This document shows, piece by piece, positions 35,579 through 48,278 of a stretch of 50,531 nucleotides of DNA (positions within the stretch are counted from its first letter, which is position 1; each line of letters starts with the position of its first letter). Made by a program: the position numbers and the translations under genes. The notes beneath the pieces were generated by a model. It ran no database searches, was not told the origin of the DNA, and saw only the letters and a program-made list of their open reading frames with translations. Source of the DNA: an uncultured Rhodopila sp. (GTDB lineage Bacteria; Pseudomonadota; Alphaproteobacteria; Acetobacterales; Acetobacteraceae); assembly GCF_903944925.1 (NCBI RefSeq), contig NZ_CAJATU010000023.1, positions 1-50,531 on the forward strand, written 5' to 3'.

Positions 35579-38385
35579 GCCGCCGGCTTGCACACCAGGC
35601 CCGACTCCACCGCGTCCGCGCAGCGCAGACACAGCGCGGGGTGGGACGCGTTCGTTCCCACTTCCGTCAACACCTTCCAGCAACGGGCGCATTTGGCGCC
35701 GGAGGCGGGCGTGACCTTCGACGGGCTCTCGTCCGTGGCCGGCACGATCTGTACGGAGGAGACGATCGCGATCTCGGTCCATGCGGCTTCATCCAGTAAG
35801 TTCACGTGGTCCGCGTTCAATGGCAGTTCCACGGCAGCTTGAAGAGAAGACCCGATCTCATTGTTTTTGCGTGAGTCTTCGATCGGGACGGTGATGCGGC
35901 GGCGGATCGACCGGATGGTCTCCCACTTCGCCGCCAGGGCGTCGTCGTGCCATTCGGCCGGCAGCGCCGGGAACAGTTCCAGGTGCACGCTGGAGTCCTC
36001 GCCGAACCGGGCGCCCCAGGCTTCCTCCGCCGTAAAGCACAGCACCGGGGCGAGCCAGGTGCACAGGCAGCGGTGCAGATGGTCCAGCACGGTGCGCGCG
36101 GCGCGGCGGCGCAGGCTGTCGGGACGGTCGCAATACAGCGCATCCTTGCGGATGTCGAAGTAGAACGCCGACAGGTCCACCGAGCAGAAATTGTGCAGGT
36201 CCGGATAGACGCCGGTCCAGTCGTAGCTTTCCGTCGCCGCGCGGATTTTGGCGTCGATCTCGGTCAGCCGGTGCAGCACCCAGCGCTCCAGTTCCGGCAT
36301 CTCTTCAAATGCCACCCGCTCGGCCTCGGTGAAACCGTCGAGGCTGCCGAGCACCCAGCGCAGCGTGTTGCGCAGCCGGCGATACAGCTCAGCCTGCTGC
36401 TTGAGGATTTCCGGCCCGATGCGCAGGTCTTCCGTGGTGTCGGACGACATCACCCACAGCCGCAGGATATCGACGCCGAACTTGGCCGCGACCTCCTCCG
36501 GGGCGGTGGTGTTGCCCAACGACTTGGACATCTTGCGGCCCTTCTCGTCGTTGACGAAGCCGTGCGTCAGCACCGCCTTGAAGGGTGCGACGCCGCGGGT
36601 GCCGACGGCCTCCAACAACGACGAGTGGAACCAGCCGCGGTGCTGGTCGGAGCCTTCCAGGTACAGGTCCGCCGGCCACGGCAGGCCGCGCTTCTCCAAT
36701 ACGAAGGCGTGGGTGCAGCCGGACTCGAACCAGACATCGACGATGTCCATGACCTGCTCGTAGTCGTCCGGATTATAGTCGTTGCCGAGGAAGCGCGACG
36801 GCGGGGAAGAGTACCAGGCGTCGGCGCCCTCGGTTTCAAACGCCTCGACAATGCGCGCCACCACCGCCGCGTCGCGCAGCGGCTGCCCCGACTTCTTCTC
36901 GACAAACACCGTTATCGGCACGCCCCAGGCGCGCTGGCGGCTGATGCACCAGTCCGGCCGCGCGGCGACCATCGATCCGATGCGGTTGCGCCCCTGGTCC
37001 GGCACGAACTGCGTCGCGGCGATGGCGGCGAGCGCCTTGCCGCGGATATCGTGCGGCCCGTCGAGCGGAATGAACCATTGCGGCGTGGCGCGGAAGATCA
37101 GCGGCGCTTTCGACCGCCAGGAATGCGGATACGAATGCACGATCTTGCCGCGCGCCAACAGGTTGCCGGCCTCGGTCAGTGCCGCGCAGACAGGATCGGA
37201 GGCCTTGTAGACATGCACGCCGGCGAACAGCGGGACCCACGGGTTGAACGTGCCGTCGTCGCCGACGGTCTCCGGGATATCCAGCCCGTTTGCGCGGCCA
37301 AGGATAAAATCGTCCTCGCCATGGCCGGGGGCGATGTGGACGAAGCCTGTGCCGGCCTCGGTGGTGACGAAGTCGCCGAGCAGCAGCGGCGTGTCCTGCT
37401 CATACCCCCGGCCGCGCAGCGGATGCGCCAGGATGGCGCCGGCGATATCGGCGCCCTTGACCGTCGCCAGCACGGAATGTGCGGTGATTCCGGCATCCTT
37501 GAGCACCGCTTGCAGCAGCGCCTCGGCGACGACGATCTTTTCCCCGGCGGTCGCCAGCGAACCTTCGGCGACCTCATCGGCGCGGATCACGACATAGTCG
37601 AACGCCTCGCCGGCGGCGACGGCGCGGTTGCCGGGCATGGTCCAGGGCGTGGTCGTCCAGATGACGATCGCCGCACCCTCCAGCGCCGGCACCGACGGTT
37701 TCACCACCGGGAAGCGAACCCAGATCGTGGTGGAGGTGTGGTCGTAGTACTCGATCTCCGCCTCGGCCAGGGCGGTCTTTTCCACCACGGACCACATCAC
37801 CGGGCGCAGGCCGCGATACAGCGCACCGTTCAGCAGGAACTTGCAGATTTCCCCTGCGATGGCGGCCTCGGACGGGCGGTCCATGGTGGCGTAGCGGTCC
37901 CGCCAGGCGCCCTCCACGCCCAGGCGGCGGAATTCGGTCTGCTGCACGCCCATCCAATGAGTCGCATAAGCGCGGCACTCGGCGCGGAAATCCAGGATCG
38001 GCACCGCGTCCTTGTCCTGCTTCTTCGCACGGTACTCCTCCTCGACCTTCCATTCGATGGGCAGGCCGTGGCAGTCCCAGCCGGGGATGTAGTTGGCGTC
38101 GTAGCCCGCCATCTGCCGCGTGCGGTTGATGACGTCCTTGAGGATCTTGTTCAGCGCCGTGCCGATATGCAGGTGGCCGTTGGCGTACGGCGGGCCGTCA
38201 TGCAGGATGAACAGCGGACGGCCGGCGGAGGCGGCGCGCAGCTTGCTCCAGAGGTCGATGGAGTCCCACTTCGCCAGGATCAGAGGCTCCTTTTTCGGGA
38301 GGTCGCCGCGCATGGGGAAGCTGGTCTGCGGCAGGAACACCGTATCGCGGTAGTCTCGCTGTTGCTCGGTCGCGGCGTCGTTCAT
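35575..38385 (-). CDS. ileS: Isoleucyl-tRNA synthetase
   Basis: A 936-aa class I aminoacyl-tRNA synthetase charging tRNA-Ile, with CP1 editing of Val. HIGH-type motif PPYANGHLHIG, KMSKS motif GRKMSKSLGN, WDCHGLPIEWKVE and GWFHSSLLEAVG are present. A C-terminal zinc finger (CARCWKVL, then CLRCADAV) ends the protein. ATG 38385 follows the alphaproteobacterial start NDAATEQQRDYRDTVFLPQTSF (shown in part). A T-box leader is not expected here and was not seen. Co-translated with lspA. Confidence 0.98.
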   Translation of the reverse strand: MNDAATEQQRDYRDTVFLPQTSFPMRGDLPKKEPLILAKWDSIDLWSKLRAASAGRPLFILHDGPPYANGHLHIGTALNKILKDVINRTRQMAGYDANYIPGWDCHGLPIEWKVEEEYRAKKQDKDAVPILDFRAECRAYATHWMGVQQTEFRRLGVEGAWRDRYATMDRPSEAAIAGEICKFLLNGALYRGLRPVMWSVVEKTALAEAEIEYYDHTSTTIWVRFPVVKPSVPALEGAAIVIWTTTPWTMPGNRAVAAGEAFDYVVIRADEVAEGSLATAGEKIVVAEALLQAVLKDAGITAHSVLATVKGADIAGAILAHPLRGRGYEQDTPLLLGDFVTTEAGTGFVHIAPGHGEDDFILGRANGLDIPETVGDDGTFNPWVPLFAGVHVYKASDPVCAALTEAGNLLARGKIVHSYPHSWRSKAPLIFRATPQWFIPLDGPHDIRGKALAAIAATQFVPDQGRNRIGSMVAARPDWCISRQRAWGVPITVFVEKKSGQPLRDAAVVARIVEAFETEGADAWYSSPPSRFLGNDYNPDDYEQVMDIVDVWFESGCTHAFVLEKRGLPWPADLYLEGSDQHRGWFHSSLLEAVGTRGVAPFKAVLTHGFVNDEKGRKMSKSLGNTTAPEEVAAKFGVDILRLWVMSSDTTEDLRIGPEILKQQAELYRRLRNTLRWVLGSLDGFTEAERVAFEEMPELERWVLHRLTEIDAKIRAATESYDWTGVYPDLHNFCSVDLSAFYFDIRKDALYCDRPDSLRRRAARTVLDHLHRCLCTWLAPVLCFTAEEAWGARFGEDSSVHLELFPALPAEWHDDALAAKWETIRSIRRRITVPIEDSRKNNEIGSSLQAAVELPLNADHVNLLDEAAWTEIAIVSSVQIVPATDESPSKVTPASGAKCARCWKVLTEVGTNASHPALCLRCADAVESGLVCKPAA

Positions 38386-38506
38386 TGAAAGTTCCGTCGG
38401 CAAGGGGCGGCCAGCCGGGGCTGTCCGAGGGTGCAGAAGCGGCAGCCTATACACGGATGCGGCCGCCGCGACCACGAAGAACGCGGAAAGGTGAGCGGCG
38501 CGGGCG

Positions 38507-38932
38507 TCAGTCCGCCAGGAGTTCGTCCAGCGTGACCGGACATGCGGCGGGCACCGGCAGCGGCGGCTGGCCGTCGATCGTGTCGGGCATGATCCGCAGA
38601 GCCTGACGGTAGATGCGGGCCAGGTCGATCCTCTGGCGCATGGACGGAACAAATCGGTCCGCTGCACCGGCGCGGAAACCTCTGGCCTCGGACAGCCAGT
38701 GCGGCACGTAGGGAGCCTGCGGCCAAGCCTGCGCCTTCAGCATATGAACCAACGCCTGGCGCAGGAGCGACTCAACCGCATGAAGCTGCTCGTTCCCCAC
38801 GCTCTCGATTTCCTCGATGATGTTCGGCCAGTCGGGCGCTTCGTTCACCGCTTCGCCCGCGGCGACCCGGCGCAGCAAATCCCTCTGCCGCTCCGACCAG
38901 AGCAGGATATCCGCCTCATAGAGATCGGCCAT
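38507..38932 (-). CDS. DUF29 protein, intact copy
   Basis: A 141-aa DUF29 protein: ADLYEADILLWSERQRDLLR, DWPNIIEEIESVGNEQL, SLLRQALVHMLKAQAWP, WLSEARGFRAGAADRF and IDGQPPLPVPAACPVTLDEL. The length and ending are those of the short DUF29 branch. ATG 38932. It is nearly a repeat of the broken copy at 39981-40405 and of the fragment at 39850-39925, upstream bases included. Function unknown. It is often found beside toxin-antitoxin genes. Confidence 0.85.
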   Translation of the reverse strand: MADLYEADILLWSERQRDLLRRVAAGEAVNEAPDWPNIIEEIESVGNEQLHAVESLLRQALVHMLKAQAWPQAPYVPHWLSEARGFRAGAADRFVPSMRQRIDLARIYRQALRIMPDTIDGQPPLPVPAACPVTLDELLAD

Positions 38933-39089
38933 CGGTCCATCCTTGCCGCTTGCGAGACGAATGTGAGGACGAGCGCGGGGAAGGTCAAGATTTGCCGCTT
39001 CCGGCCGGAAATGCGGTCGATTGGGGCTCATGGCCCGCGTGCGGCGACAGCCAATCCGGATTGACCTTCGCACCGACTCCCGCAACCGA

Positions 39090-39965
<876 letters not shown>

Positions 39966-39980
39966 TCAATTTCCCGATCC

Positions 39981-40405
39981 TCACTCGGCCAGCAGTTCGT
40001 CCAAGGTCAGCGGGCAGGTGGACGGCACCGGCAGCGGCGGCTGGCCGTCGATCGTATCGGGCAAACCACGCAGCGCCCGCCGATAGATTCGTTCAAGATC
40101 GATCTTCTGGCGCATGGCGGGCGTGAACCGGCTTGTGGCGTTCCCGCGGAAAACACGCGCCTCAGCCTGCCAATGCGGCACGTCGCGCGACGATGGCCAA
40201 GCCTCGGCCTTCAGAATGTGGATAAGCGCCTGCATGAGCAGGGATTCGCGGCGAAGCGCTGTTCGTTTCCGACGCTCTCGATTTCCTCGATGATGTTCGG
40301 CCAATCGGGCGCTTCGTTCACCGCTTCGCCCGCGGCGACCCGGGGCAGCAGATCCCTTTGCCGCTCCGACCAGAGCAGGATATCAGCCTCATAGAGACCG
40401 GCCAT
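39981..40405 (-). pseudogene. DUF29 gene, frameshifted second copy
   Basis: Same protein as the intact copy at 38507: AGLYEADILLWSERQRDLLP, DWPNIIEEIESVGNEQ, then a one-base deletion near 40255. The remainder is in another frame (RESLLMQALIHILKAEAWP, WQAEARVFRGNATSRF, IDGQPPLPVPSTCPLTLDEL). The first 85 bases differ from the intact gene at only a few positions. The shared upstream sequence (acgaatgtga.ga) shows the duplication included the promoter side. Confidence 0.8.
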
Positions 40406-40672
40406 CGGTCGGTTGCTTAGCGCTTACGACACGAATGTGATGATGGGGTTGCCCCCGGTCAAGGTTTGTCTCCCGGCGTCAGGCTATAGGCGCCGGGCGA
40501 TAAAATCAGGCGCCAAAGGGGTCCGGCGTTCGCCCCAGCCTCTATATGAAACTGCTATACTACCCCTATCCAAGCCGCATCGCTTCTATACCCGCGTAAG
40601 CCTATCTCCGTGGCGTCCTGAACGACTTTCCGGCAAGCGATTCCGCATGCCGGCGCAAGGAGTCAAACGGCC

Positions 40673-40756
40673 ATGCTCGATCTGGCTTTCATCGCGACAG
40701 GCGCCGCCTTCCTGTTTGTCTGCGTCCTGTACGCCTACGCCTGCGACCATCTGTAG
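40673..40756 (+). CDS. Small membrane protein upstream of kdpF
   Basis: A 27-residue single-helix ORF (ATG 40673, caaggag 11 bp upstream): LDLAFIATGAAFLFVCVLYA then YACDHL. A short hydrophobic ORF of this pattern, ending near 'CD/ER L', precedes kdpF in a number of alphaproteobacterial kdp operons and is normally unannotated. It stops 10 bp before kdpF. It may be a second KdpF-like peptide or a regulatory leader. Confidence 0.55.
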   Translation: MLDLAFIATGAAFLFVCVLYAYACDHL

Positions 40757-40766
40757 GAGCAAGCGG

Positions 40767-40856
40767 ATGACCCTCGATTACATCCTCGGCGGCGCCGTCA
40801 CCGTCTTCCTGCTGGCGTATCTGATCTTCGCCCTGATCCGCCCGGAACGCTTCTGA
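40767..40856 (+). CDS. kdpF: K+-transporting ATPase subunit KdpF
   Basis: A 29-residue peptide, MTLDYILGGAVTVFLLAYLI then FALIRPERF: one membrane helix with the standard KdpF ending 'ALIRPERF'. KdpF stabilises the KdpABC complex. It follows aggagc at 40756 and precedes kdpA by 27 bp. Confidence 0.9.
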   Translation: MTLDYILGGAVTVFLLAYLIFALIRPERF

Positions 40857-40883
40857 CCCGCCCCAGCTTCGGGAAGTAAAACC

Positions 40884-42593
40884 ATGACAATAAACGGCTG
40901 GCTGCAGATCGCACTGTACTGCGTCCTGCTCGTCCTGATCACCGCGCCACTTGGCGCCTACATGACCCGGGTCTTCGCCGGACAGCGCACCCCGCTGTCC
41001 CTGGTGTTCCGCCCGATCGAAAGAGGCCTGTACAAGCTGTCCGGCGTCGACGAGAACGAGGAGCAGCACTGGGTCACCTACGCCATCGCCATGCTGGCGT
41101 TCACCTTCGCCGGTTTCGTGGTGCTGTATGCGCTGCAACGGCTGCAGAATTTCCTGCCGCTGAATCCGCAGCACCTGGACGCGGTGTCGCCTGACCTGGC
41201 GTTCAACACCTCGGTCAGCTTCATCACCAACACCAACTGGCAGTCCTACGTGCCGGAGACCACGTTCGGCTACCTGGTGCAGATGGCCGGACTGACGGTG
41301 CATAACTTCCTCAGCGCCGCCACCGGCATCGCTTTGGCGTTGGCGCTGATCCGCGGCTTCACCCGGCGCTCGGCCAAAACCGTGGGGAATTTCTGGGTCG
41401 ATATGACCCGCTGCACGCTCTACATCTTGATGCCGATCTGCATCGTCGTCGGGTTGGTGATGGTCTGGCAGGGCGTGCCGGACAATCTGTCCGCGTACAC
41501 CGAAGTCACCACCATCGAGGGCGCCAAACAAACAATCGCCCAGGGCCCGGTCGCCTCGCAGGAGGTGATCAAGATGCTCGGCACCAACGGCGGCGGCTTC
41601 TTCAACGCCAACTCCGCGCATCCGTTCGAAAACCCGACGGCGCTGACCAACCTGATTCAGATCCTGCTTATCTTCTCCATCGGCTCGGCCCTGACGAATG
41701 TCTTCGGCCGGATGATTGGCGATCAGCGTCAAGGCTGGGCGATCTTCGCGGTCATGGCGGTGCTGTTTCTGGCAGGAACGACCGTCCTCTACTGGTCCGA
41801 AGCGGCCGGCAACCCGCTGCTGATGCACCTGCCCGTCGACCAGTTCGCCGGTAACATGGAGGGCAAGGAGGTCCGCTTCGGCATCGCCAACTCGGCGCTG
41901 TTTGCGACGATCACCACCGACGCTTCCTGCGGCGCCGTCAACACCATGCATGACAGCCTGACGCCGCTCGGCGGCATGATCCCGATGATCAACATCATGC
42001 TGGGTGAGATCATCTTCGGCGGCGTCGGCTCCGGCCTGTACGGCATGCTGCTCTTCGTCATTGTCGCCATGTTCGTGGCCGGCCTGATGGTCGGCCGCAC
42101 CCCCGAATACCTCGGCAAGAAGCTGGAGGCGAAGGAGGTGAAAATGGCCATGCTGGCGATCCTGGTGCTGCCGCTGTCGATGCTCGGCTTCACCGCGGTG
42201 GCGGTGGTGATCGACCCCGGCACCAGCGCATTGGCGAATGCCGGCCCGCACGGCTTCTCCGAGGCGCTGTATGCCTACGTCTCCGCCACCGGCAACAACG
42301 GCAGCGCCTTCGCCGGGCTGTCGGCCAACGTGCCGTTCTGGAACAGCACGCTGGGGCTGGCGATGTTCATCGGCCGCTTCCTGATGATCATCCCGATGCT
42401 GGCGATCGCCGGGTCGCTGGCGGCCAAGAAGATCGTGCCGGTTTCCGCGGGCACGTTCCCGACCGATGGCGGCCTGTTCGTCGGCCTCGTCGTCGGCGTG
42501 ATCCTGATCACCGGCGGCCTGACCTTCCTGCCTTCCCTCGCCCTGGGGCCGATCGTCGAGCACCTCTCGATGCATGCCGGCACCACTTTCTGA
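40884..42593 (+). CDS. kdpA: K+-transporting ATPase subunit KdpA
   Basis: A 569-aa membrane subunit that forms the K+-selective pore, related to Trk/Ktr channels. The four selectivity loops are seen: [43 protein letters not shown] and [13 protein letters not shown]. The N-terminus starts [17 protein letters not shown] with about ten helices. ATG 40884. The 11-bp gap to kdpB indicates one operon. K+ is passed to KdpB through an inter-subunit tunnel. Confidence 0.97.
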   Translation: MTINGWLQIALYCVLLVLITAPLGAYMTRVFAGQRTPLSLVFRPIERGLYKLSGVDENEEQHWVTYAIAMLAFTFAGFVVLYALQRLQNFLPLNPQHLDAVSPDLAFNTSVSFITNTNWQSYVPETTFGYLVQMAGLTVHNFLSAATGIALALALIRGFTRRSAKTVGNFWVDMTRCTLYILMPICIVVGLVMVWQGVPDNLSAYTEVTTIEGAKQTIAQGPVASQEVIKMLGTNGGGFFNANSAHPFENPTALTNLIQILLIFSIGSALTNVFGRMIGDQRQGWAIFAVMAVLFLAGTTVLYWSEAAGNPLLMHLPVDQFAGNMEGKEVRFGIANSALFATITTDASCGAVNTMHDSLTPLGGMIPMINIMLGEIIFGGVGSGLYGMLLFVIVAMFVAGLMVGRTPEYLGKKLEAKEVKMAMLAILVLPLSMLGFTAVAVVIDPGTSALANAGPHGFSEALYAYVSATGNNGSAFAGLSANVPFWNSTLGLAMFIGRFLMIIPMLAIAGSLAAKKIVPVSAGTFPTDGGLFVGLVVGVILITGGLTFLPSLALGPIVEHLSMHAGTTF

Positions 42594-42604
42594 GGTATCA
42601 GCCC

Positions 42605-44713
<2,109 letters not shown>

Positions 44714-44731
44714 CAACCGTCCCCCGCCGCC

Positions 44732-44803
44732 GCGTGGTGGCCGGGCGTGCCCCGGCCACCACGCACGACCGGCGGGAGCAGAAGGCCGGGACGCGCCCCG
44801 GCC
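44732..44803. repeat. Two strong hairpins between kdpB and kdpC
   Basis: The first is a perfect 14-bp stem (gcgtggtggccggg, loop cgtgc, cccggccaccacgc; 44732-44764). The second is a 7-bp stem (ggccggg/cccggcc, 44784-44803) followed by atgac. Both are made from the genome's catgg/ccggcc repeat. They probably shape the mRNA between kdpB and kdpC and may set the subunit ratio. Confidence 0.6.
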
Positions 44804-44831
44804 ATGACGATCAAAAAAGGGATCTGGCACA

Positions 44832-45437
44832 ATGCTCCAACATGTTCGCCCCGCCGTCACGATGATCGTCGCCATGACGATCCTGACCGGCATCGCTTAC
44901 CCGCTCGCCATGTTCGGCCTGGCACAAGGGCTATTCCCGCGTCAGGCGAACGGCAGCCTGATCGTCCGCGACGGCAAGGTCATCGGCTCCAGCCTCATCG
45001 GCCAGAATTTCACTGGAGAAAACTGGTTCCACGGCCGCCCGTCCGCTACCACCGACACCGATCCGAACGATTCCACCAAGACTGTGCCGGCGCCGTATAA
45101 TGCTGCTAACTCCGGCGGATCGAACCTTGGCCCGACCTCCAAGGCGTTGGTGGACCGCGTCACCGAGGACGCCAACAAGCTCGCCGCCGAGAACCCCGGC
45201 ACGCCGGTGCCGATGGATCTGGTGACGACGTCCGCCAGCGGCCTCGATCCGGACATCTCTCCCGCCGCCGCGCTGTTCCAGGTGCCCCGCGTCGCCAAGT
45301 CGCGCCACCTGCCGGAGGCGCAAGTTCGCCAACTGGTGCAGGATCACATCACCGGCCGCCTCGCCGGCCTTATCGGCGAGCCGCACGTCAATGTGCTGGA
45401 GTTGAACCTCGCTTTGGATGCCCTGAGCCACGGGTGA
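44832..45437 (+). CDS. kdpC: K+-transporting ATPase subunit KdpC
   Basis: A 201-aa subunit with one N-terminal membrane helix (VTMIVAMTILTGIAYPLAMFG) and a periplasmic domain. Family blocks: LIGQNFTGENWFHGRPSAT, NSGGSNLGPTSKAL, PVPMDLVTTSASGLDPDISP, AAALFQVPRVAKSR. KdpC raises K+ and ATP affinity of the complex. It starts after a 118-bp gap holding the hairpins, unusual for kdpB-kdpC, which are normally close. Confidence 0.95.
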   Translation: MLQHVRPAVTMIVAMTILTGIAYPLAMFGLAQGLFPRQANGSLIVRDGKVIGSSLIGQNFTGENWFHGRPSATTDTDPNDSTKTVPAPYNAANSGGSNLGPTSKALVDRVTEDANKLAAENPGTPVPMDLVTTSASGLDPDISPAAALFQVPRVAKSRHLPEAQVRQLVQDHITGRLAGLIGEPHVNVLELNLALDALSHG

Positions 45438-45463
45438 AAGGAGTCGTCCGATTGCCCTACGGT

Positions 45464-45541
45464 CGTCATGGCCCGGCTCATCCGAGCCACCGCCGCAAGC
45501 ACGTGCCGCAACAGGTGGCCCGGACGAGCCGGGCCATGACG
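45464..45541. repeat. Long inverted repeat between kdpC and kdpD
   Basis: Arms of 28 nt (45464-45491 and 45514-45541) are complementary except for two positions that still allow G:U pairs. They open cgtcatggcccggctc and close gagccgggccatgacg. It lies just before the kdpD ribosome site, so it could terminate or attenuate transcription between the pump and the regulator genes. Part of the window's REP-like family. Confidence 0.7.
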
Positions 45542-45554
45542 AGGGTGAACGCAG

Positions 45555-48278
45555 GTGTCACCGCCACGAATCGGCCCCGCCGCCATGGGTGAGAACACCA
45601 CAGCCGATCGGCGGCCATCCCCCGCCGCCCTGCTGAAGGAAGCTGCGAAAGGCACAAGCGGGCGGCTGAAAATCTTCCTCGGAGCCGCCCCCGGCGTCGG
45701 CAAAACCTACGAAATGCTGACAGCCGCAAGCGTCCGCCTGCGTGAAAAGATCGACGTCGTCATCGGCATCGTTGAAACCCACGGCCGGGCTGAGACGGAA
45801 GCCCTGATACAAGGACTGGAAATCGTCCCGCGCCGAGTCATCCCCTATCGCGGCCACACCCTGACGGAGATGGATCTCGACGCCATCCTGGCCCGCCATC
45901 CGCGCCTGGTTCTGGTCGACGAACTCGCCCACACCAACGCCCCCGGCAGCCGGCATCCCAAGCGCTACCTCGACGTCGAGGAAATCCTCGCCGCCGGCAT
46001 CGACGTCTACACCACGCTGAACATCCAGCATGTCGAAAGCCTGAACGACGTCGTCGCGCAGATCACCCGCGTCCGGGTGCGAGAAACCGTCCCGGACTCC
46101 GTCATCGAGCGCGCCGACGACATCGAGCTTATCGACCTGACGCCGGAGGACCTGATCCAACGGCTTAAGGAGGGCAAGGTCTACGTCCCGGCGCAGGCCG
46201 AGCGCGCCATCGGCCACTATTTCGCCCCCGGCAACCTGACCGCCTTGCGGGAGCTGGCATTGCGCCGCACCGCGCAACGTGTGGACAACCAGATGGTTGA
46301 CTACATGCGGAGCCACGCAATTGAAGGCCCGTGGCCAGCCGGGGAGCGTGTGCTGGTCTGCATCGAAGGCGGCCCCAAGGCGACCGGCGCAGTGCGCCAA
46401 GCCAAGCGCCTCGCGGACCTGATCCGCGCGCCCTGGACTGCCTTGAGCGTCGAAACCGCCAGAGCCACAGCGCAGGACAGTGCGGAAGAGGCGTTGCGCC
46501 TGGCACAGCGGCTCGGCGCCGAACCGGTGCTGCTGCCCGGCCAGGACGTCGGGGAAACCATCATCGACTACGCCCGTGCCAACAACGTCACTCACATCAT
46601 CGTCGGCAAATCGGAGCGGTCGGGCTGGCAGCAAGTGTTGCGCGGCTCCGTCACCCAGCGCCTGATCAAGCACGCCGGCGGGATCAATATCCATGTGATC
46701 GAGGCGCCGGCCGAGCGCGCCGAAGCCACGCAGCCCGCCGCTGTCGCGCGAGAGAAACCGGCGTTCAACCCGAGACCCTACCTCATCGCCAGCGCGCTGG
46801 TGGCGCTGGCGATCCCGGTGGCGATCGGGTTGCATACGTGGTTCGGCATCACCAACGTCGCGCTGGTGTTCCTGACGGCGGTCCTGATTGGCGCCGCGCT
46901 GCATGGGCTTGGGCCATCGCTGTTTGCCTGCATGCTGGCGACGCTTGCCTACAACTTCTTTTTTCTGCAGCCGCTCTATACGTTCTCCATCGCCGATCCG
47001 GAGAACGTGGTCGCGCTGTTCTTCTTCGCGGTGGTGGCGCTGGTCGCCAGCAACCTCGCGGCGCGGGTGCGCGGTCAGGCGCTGGCCGCCCGGCTGCGGG
47101 CACGCGTCACCGACGACCTGTATCAGTTCAGCCGCAAGCTGACCGTGGCGGTGACGCTGGACGACCTGCTATGGGCGACCGCGCATCAGATCGCATTGAT
47201 GCTGAAGGTCCGCGTGGTCCTGCTGCTGCCGGAGGGCGATACCGTCACCGTGCGAGCCGGCTTCCCGCCGGAGGATATGCTGGATGACGCCGACCTGGCG
47301 GCGGCCAAATGGTGCTGGGAGAAGGACCATGTCGCCGGCCGAGACTCCGATACGTTGCCGGGCGCCAAGTGGCTGTTCCTGCCGTTGCGCACCGGACGCG
47401 GGCCTTTGGGTGTGGTCGGCATTATCCGCGACGAGCCCGGCCCGTTGCTGGCGCCCGATCAGCAGAGGCTGATGGATGCATTGGCGGATCAGGCGGCGCT
47501 GGCGATCGAGCGAGTGAACCTGGCGCGCGATCTTCATGTCACCCGCCTGCAGGCGGAGACGGATCGCCTGCGGTCCGCGTTGCTGACGTCGATCTCGCAC
47601 GACCTTCGCACGCCGCTGGCGTCGATCCTCGGGTCCGCGACCAGTTTGCGCTCGCAGGAGGCGATCCTTGACCAGCCGACGAAGAACACCCTCCTCAACA
47701 CCATTGTCGATGAAGCCGATCGGCTGAACCGGTTCATCGGGAACTTGCTGGATATGACGCGGCTGGAGTCGGGCGCGCTGACGCCGAGCATGAGCCTGTA
47801 TGACCTGTCGGACGTCATCGGCGCGGCCTTGCAGCGCGCCGGGAAAATTCTGGCGGACCATCGCGTCACGCTCAACCTGACGGCCAACCTGCCGATGCTG
47901 GCCGTCGACATGGTGCTGTTCGAGCAGGTGCTGTTCAACCTGCTGGACAACGCCGCCAAATACGCCCCGGCGGGATCGTTGATCACCATCCAGGCGTATG
48001 AGACCGGCGATAGCGTGGTGCTGCGGATCATGGACGAAGGCGACGGCATCCCGGACACCGACACGGATCGTATCTTCGAGAAGTTCTACCGTGCCGGCAC
48101 CGCCGATGGGCGGCGGGCGGGAACCGGGTTGGGGCTTGCGATCTGCCGCGGTTTCATCGAACCCATGCACGGCGCCATCACCGCCGGCAACCGCGCCGAT
48201 CGGCCGGGGGCGGTGATCACGATCACCTTGCCGGTGCCGGTGAACGTGTGGCTGCCGCAAGACGACACCGCATCATGA
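45555..48278 (+). CDS. kdpD: Osmosensitive K+ sensor histidine kinase KdpD
   Basis: A 907-aa sensor kinase. Domains in order: KdpD N-terminal domain with Walker A GAAPGVGKTYEML, DELAHTNAPGSRHPKRY, a universal-stress-protein fold to about 400, four membrane helices (about 415-510), a GAF-like region, then HisKA (SHDLRTPLASILGSA, phospho-His near 682), N-box DNAAKY and G-box GTGLGLAI. GTG 45555 has gaggg upstream; ATG 45585 is the alternative. It controls kdp expression with KdpE, responding to low K+. Confidence 0.96.
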   Translation: MSPPRIGPAAMGENTTADRRPSPAALLKEAAKGTSGRLKIFLGAAPGVGKTYEMLTAASVRLREKIDVVIGIVETHGRAETEALIQGLEIVPRRVIPYRGHTLTEMDLDAILARHPRLVLVDELAHTNAPGSRHPKRYLDVEEILAAGIDVYTTLNIQHVESLNDVVAQITRVRVRETVPDSVIERADDIELIDLTPEDLIQRLKEGKVYVPAQAERAIGHYFAPGNLTALRELALRRTAQRVDNQMVDYMRSHAIEGPWPAGERVLVCIEGGPKATGAVRQAKRLADLIRAPWTALSVETARATAQDSAEEALRLAQRLGAEPVLLPGQDVGETIIDYARANNVTHIIVGKSERSGWQQVLRGSVTQRLIKHAGGINIHVIEAPAERAEATQPAAVAREKPAFNPRPYLIASALVALAIPVAIGLHTWFGITNVALVFLTAVLIGAALHGLGPSLFACMLATLAYNFFFLQPLYTFSIADPENVVALFFFAVVALVASNLAARVRGQALAARLRARVTDDLYQFSRKLTVAVTLDDLLWATAHQIALMLKVRVVLLLPEGDTVTVRAGFPPEDMLDDADLAAAKWCWEKDHVAGRDSDTLPGAKWLFLPLRTGRGPLGVVGIIRDEPGPLLAPDQQRLMDALADQAALAIERVNLARDLHVTRLQAETDRLRSALLTSISHDLRTPLASILGSATSLRSQEAILDQPTKNTLLNTIVDEADRLNRFIGNLLDMTRLESGALTPSMSLYDLSDVIGAALQRAGKILADHRVTLNLTANLPMLAVDMVLFEQVLFNLLDNAAKYAPAGSLITIQAYETGDSVVLRIMDEGDGIPDTDTDRIFEKFYRAGTADGRRAGTGLGLAICRGFIEPMHGAITAGNRADRPGAVITITLPVPVNVWLPQDDTAS

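Noticed and set aside
35947..38388. 813-codon plus-strand open frame opposite ileS
   Set aside because: It is the antisense of a perfectly conserved isoleucyl-tRNA synthetase, is rich in R/H/A/Q/V from GC-rich antisense codons and has no family features.
40689..42575. 628-codon minus-strand open frame opposite kdpA
   Set aside because: Antisense shadow of kdpA; repetitive D/H/Q/R composition.
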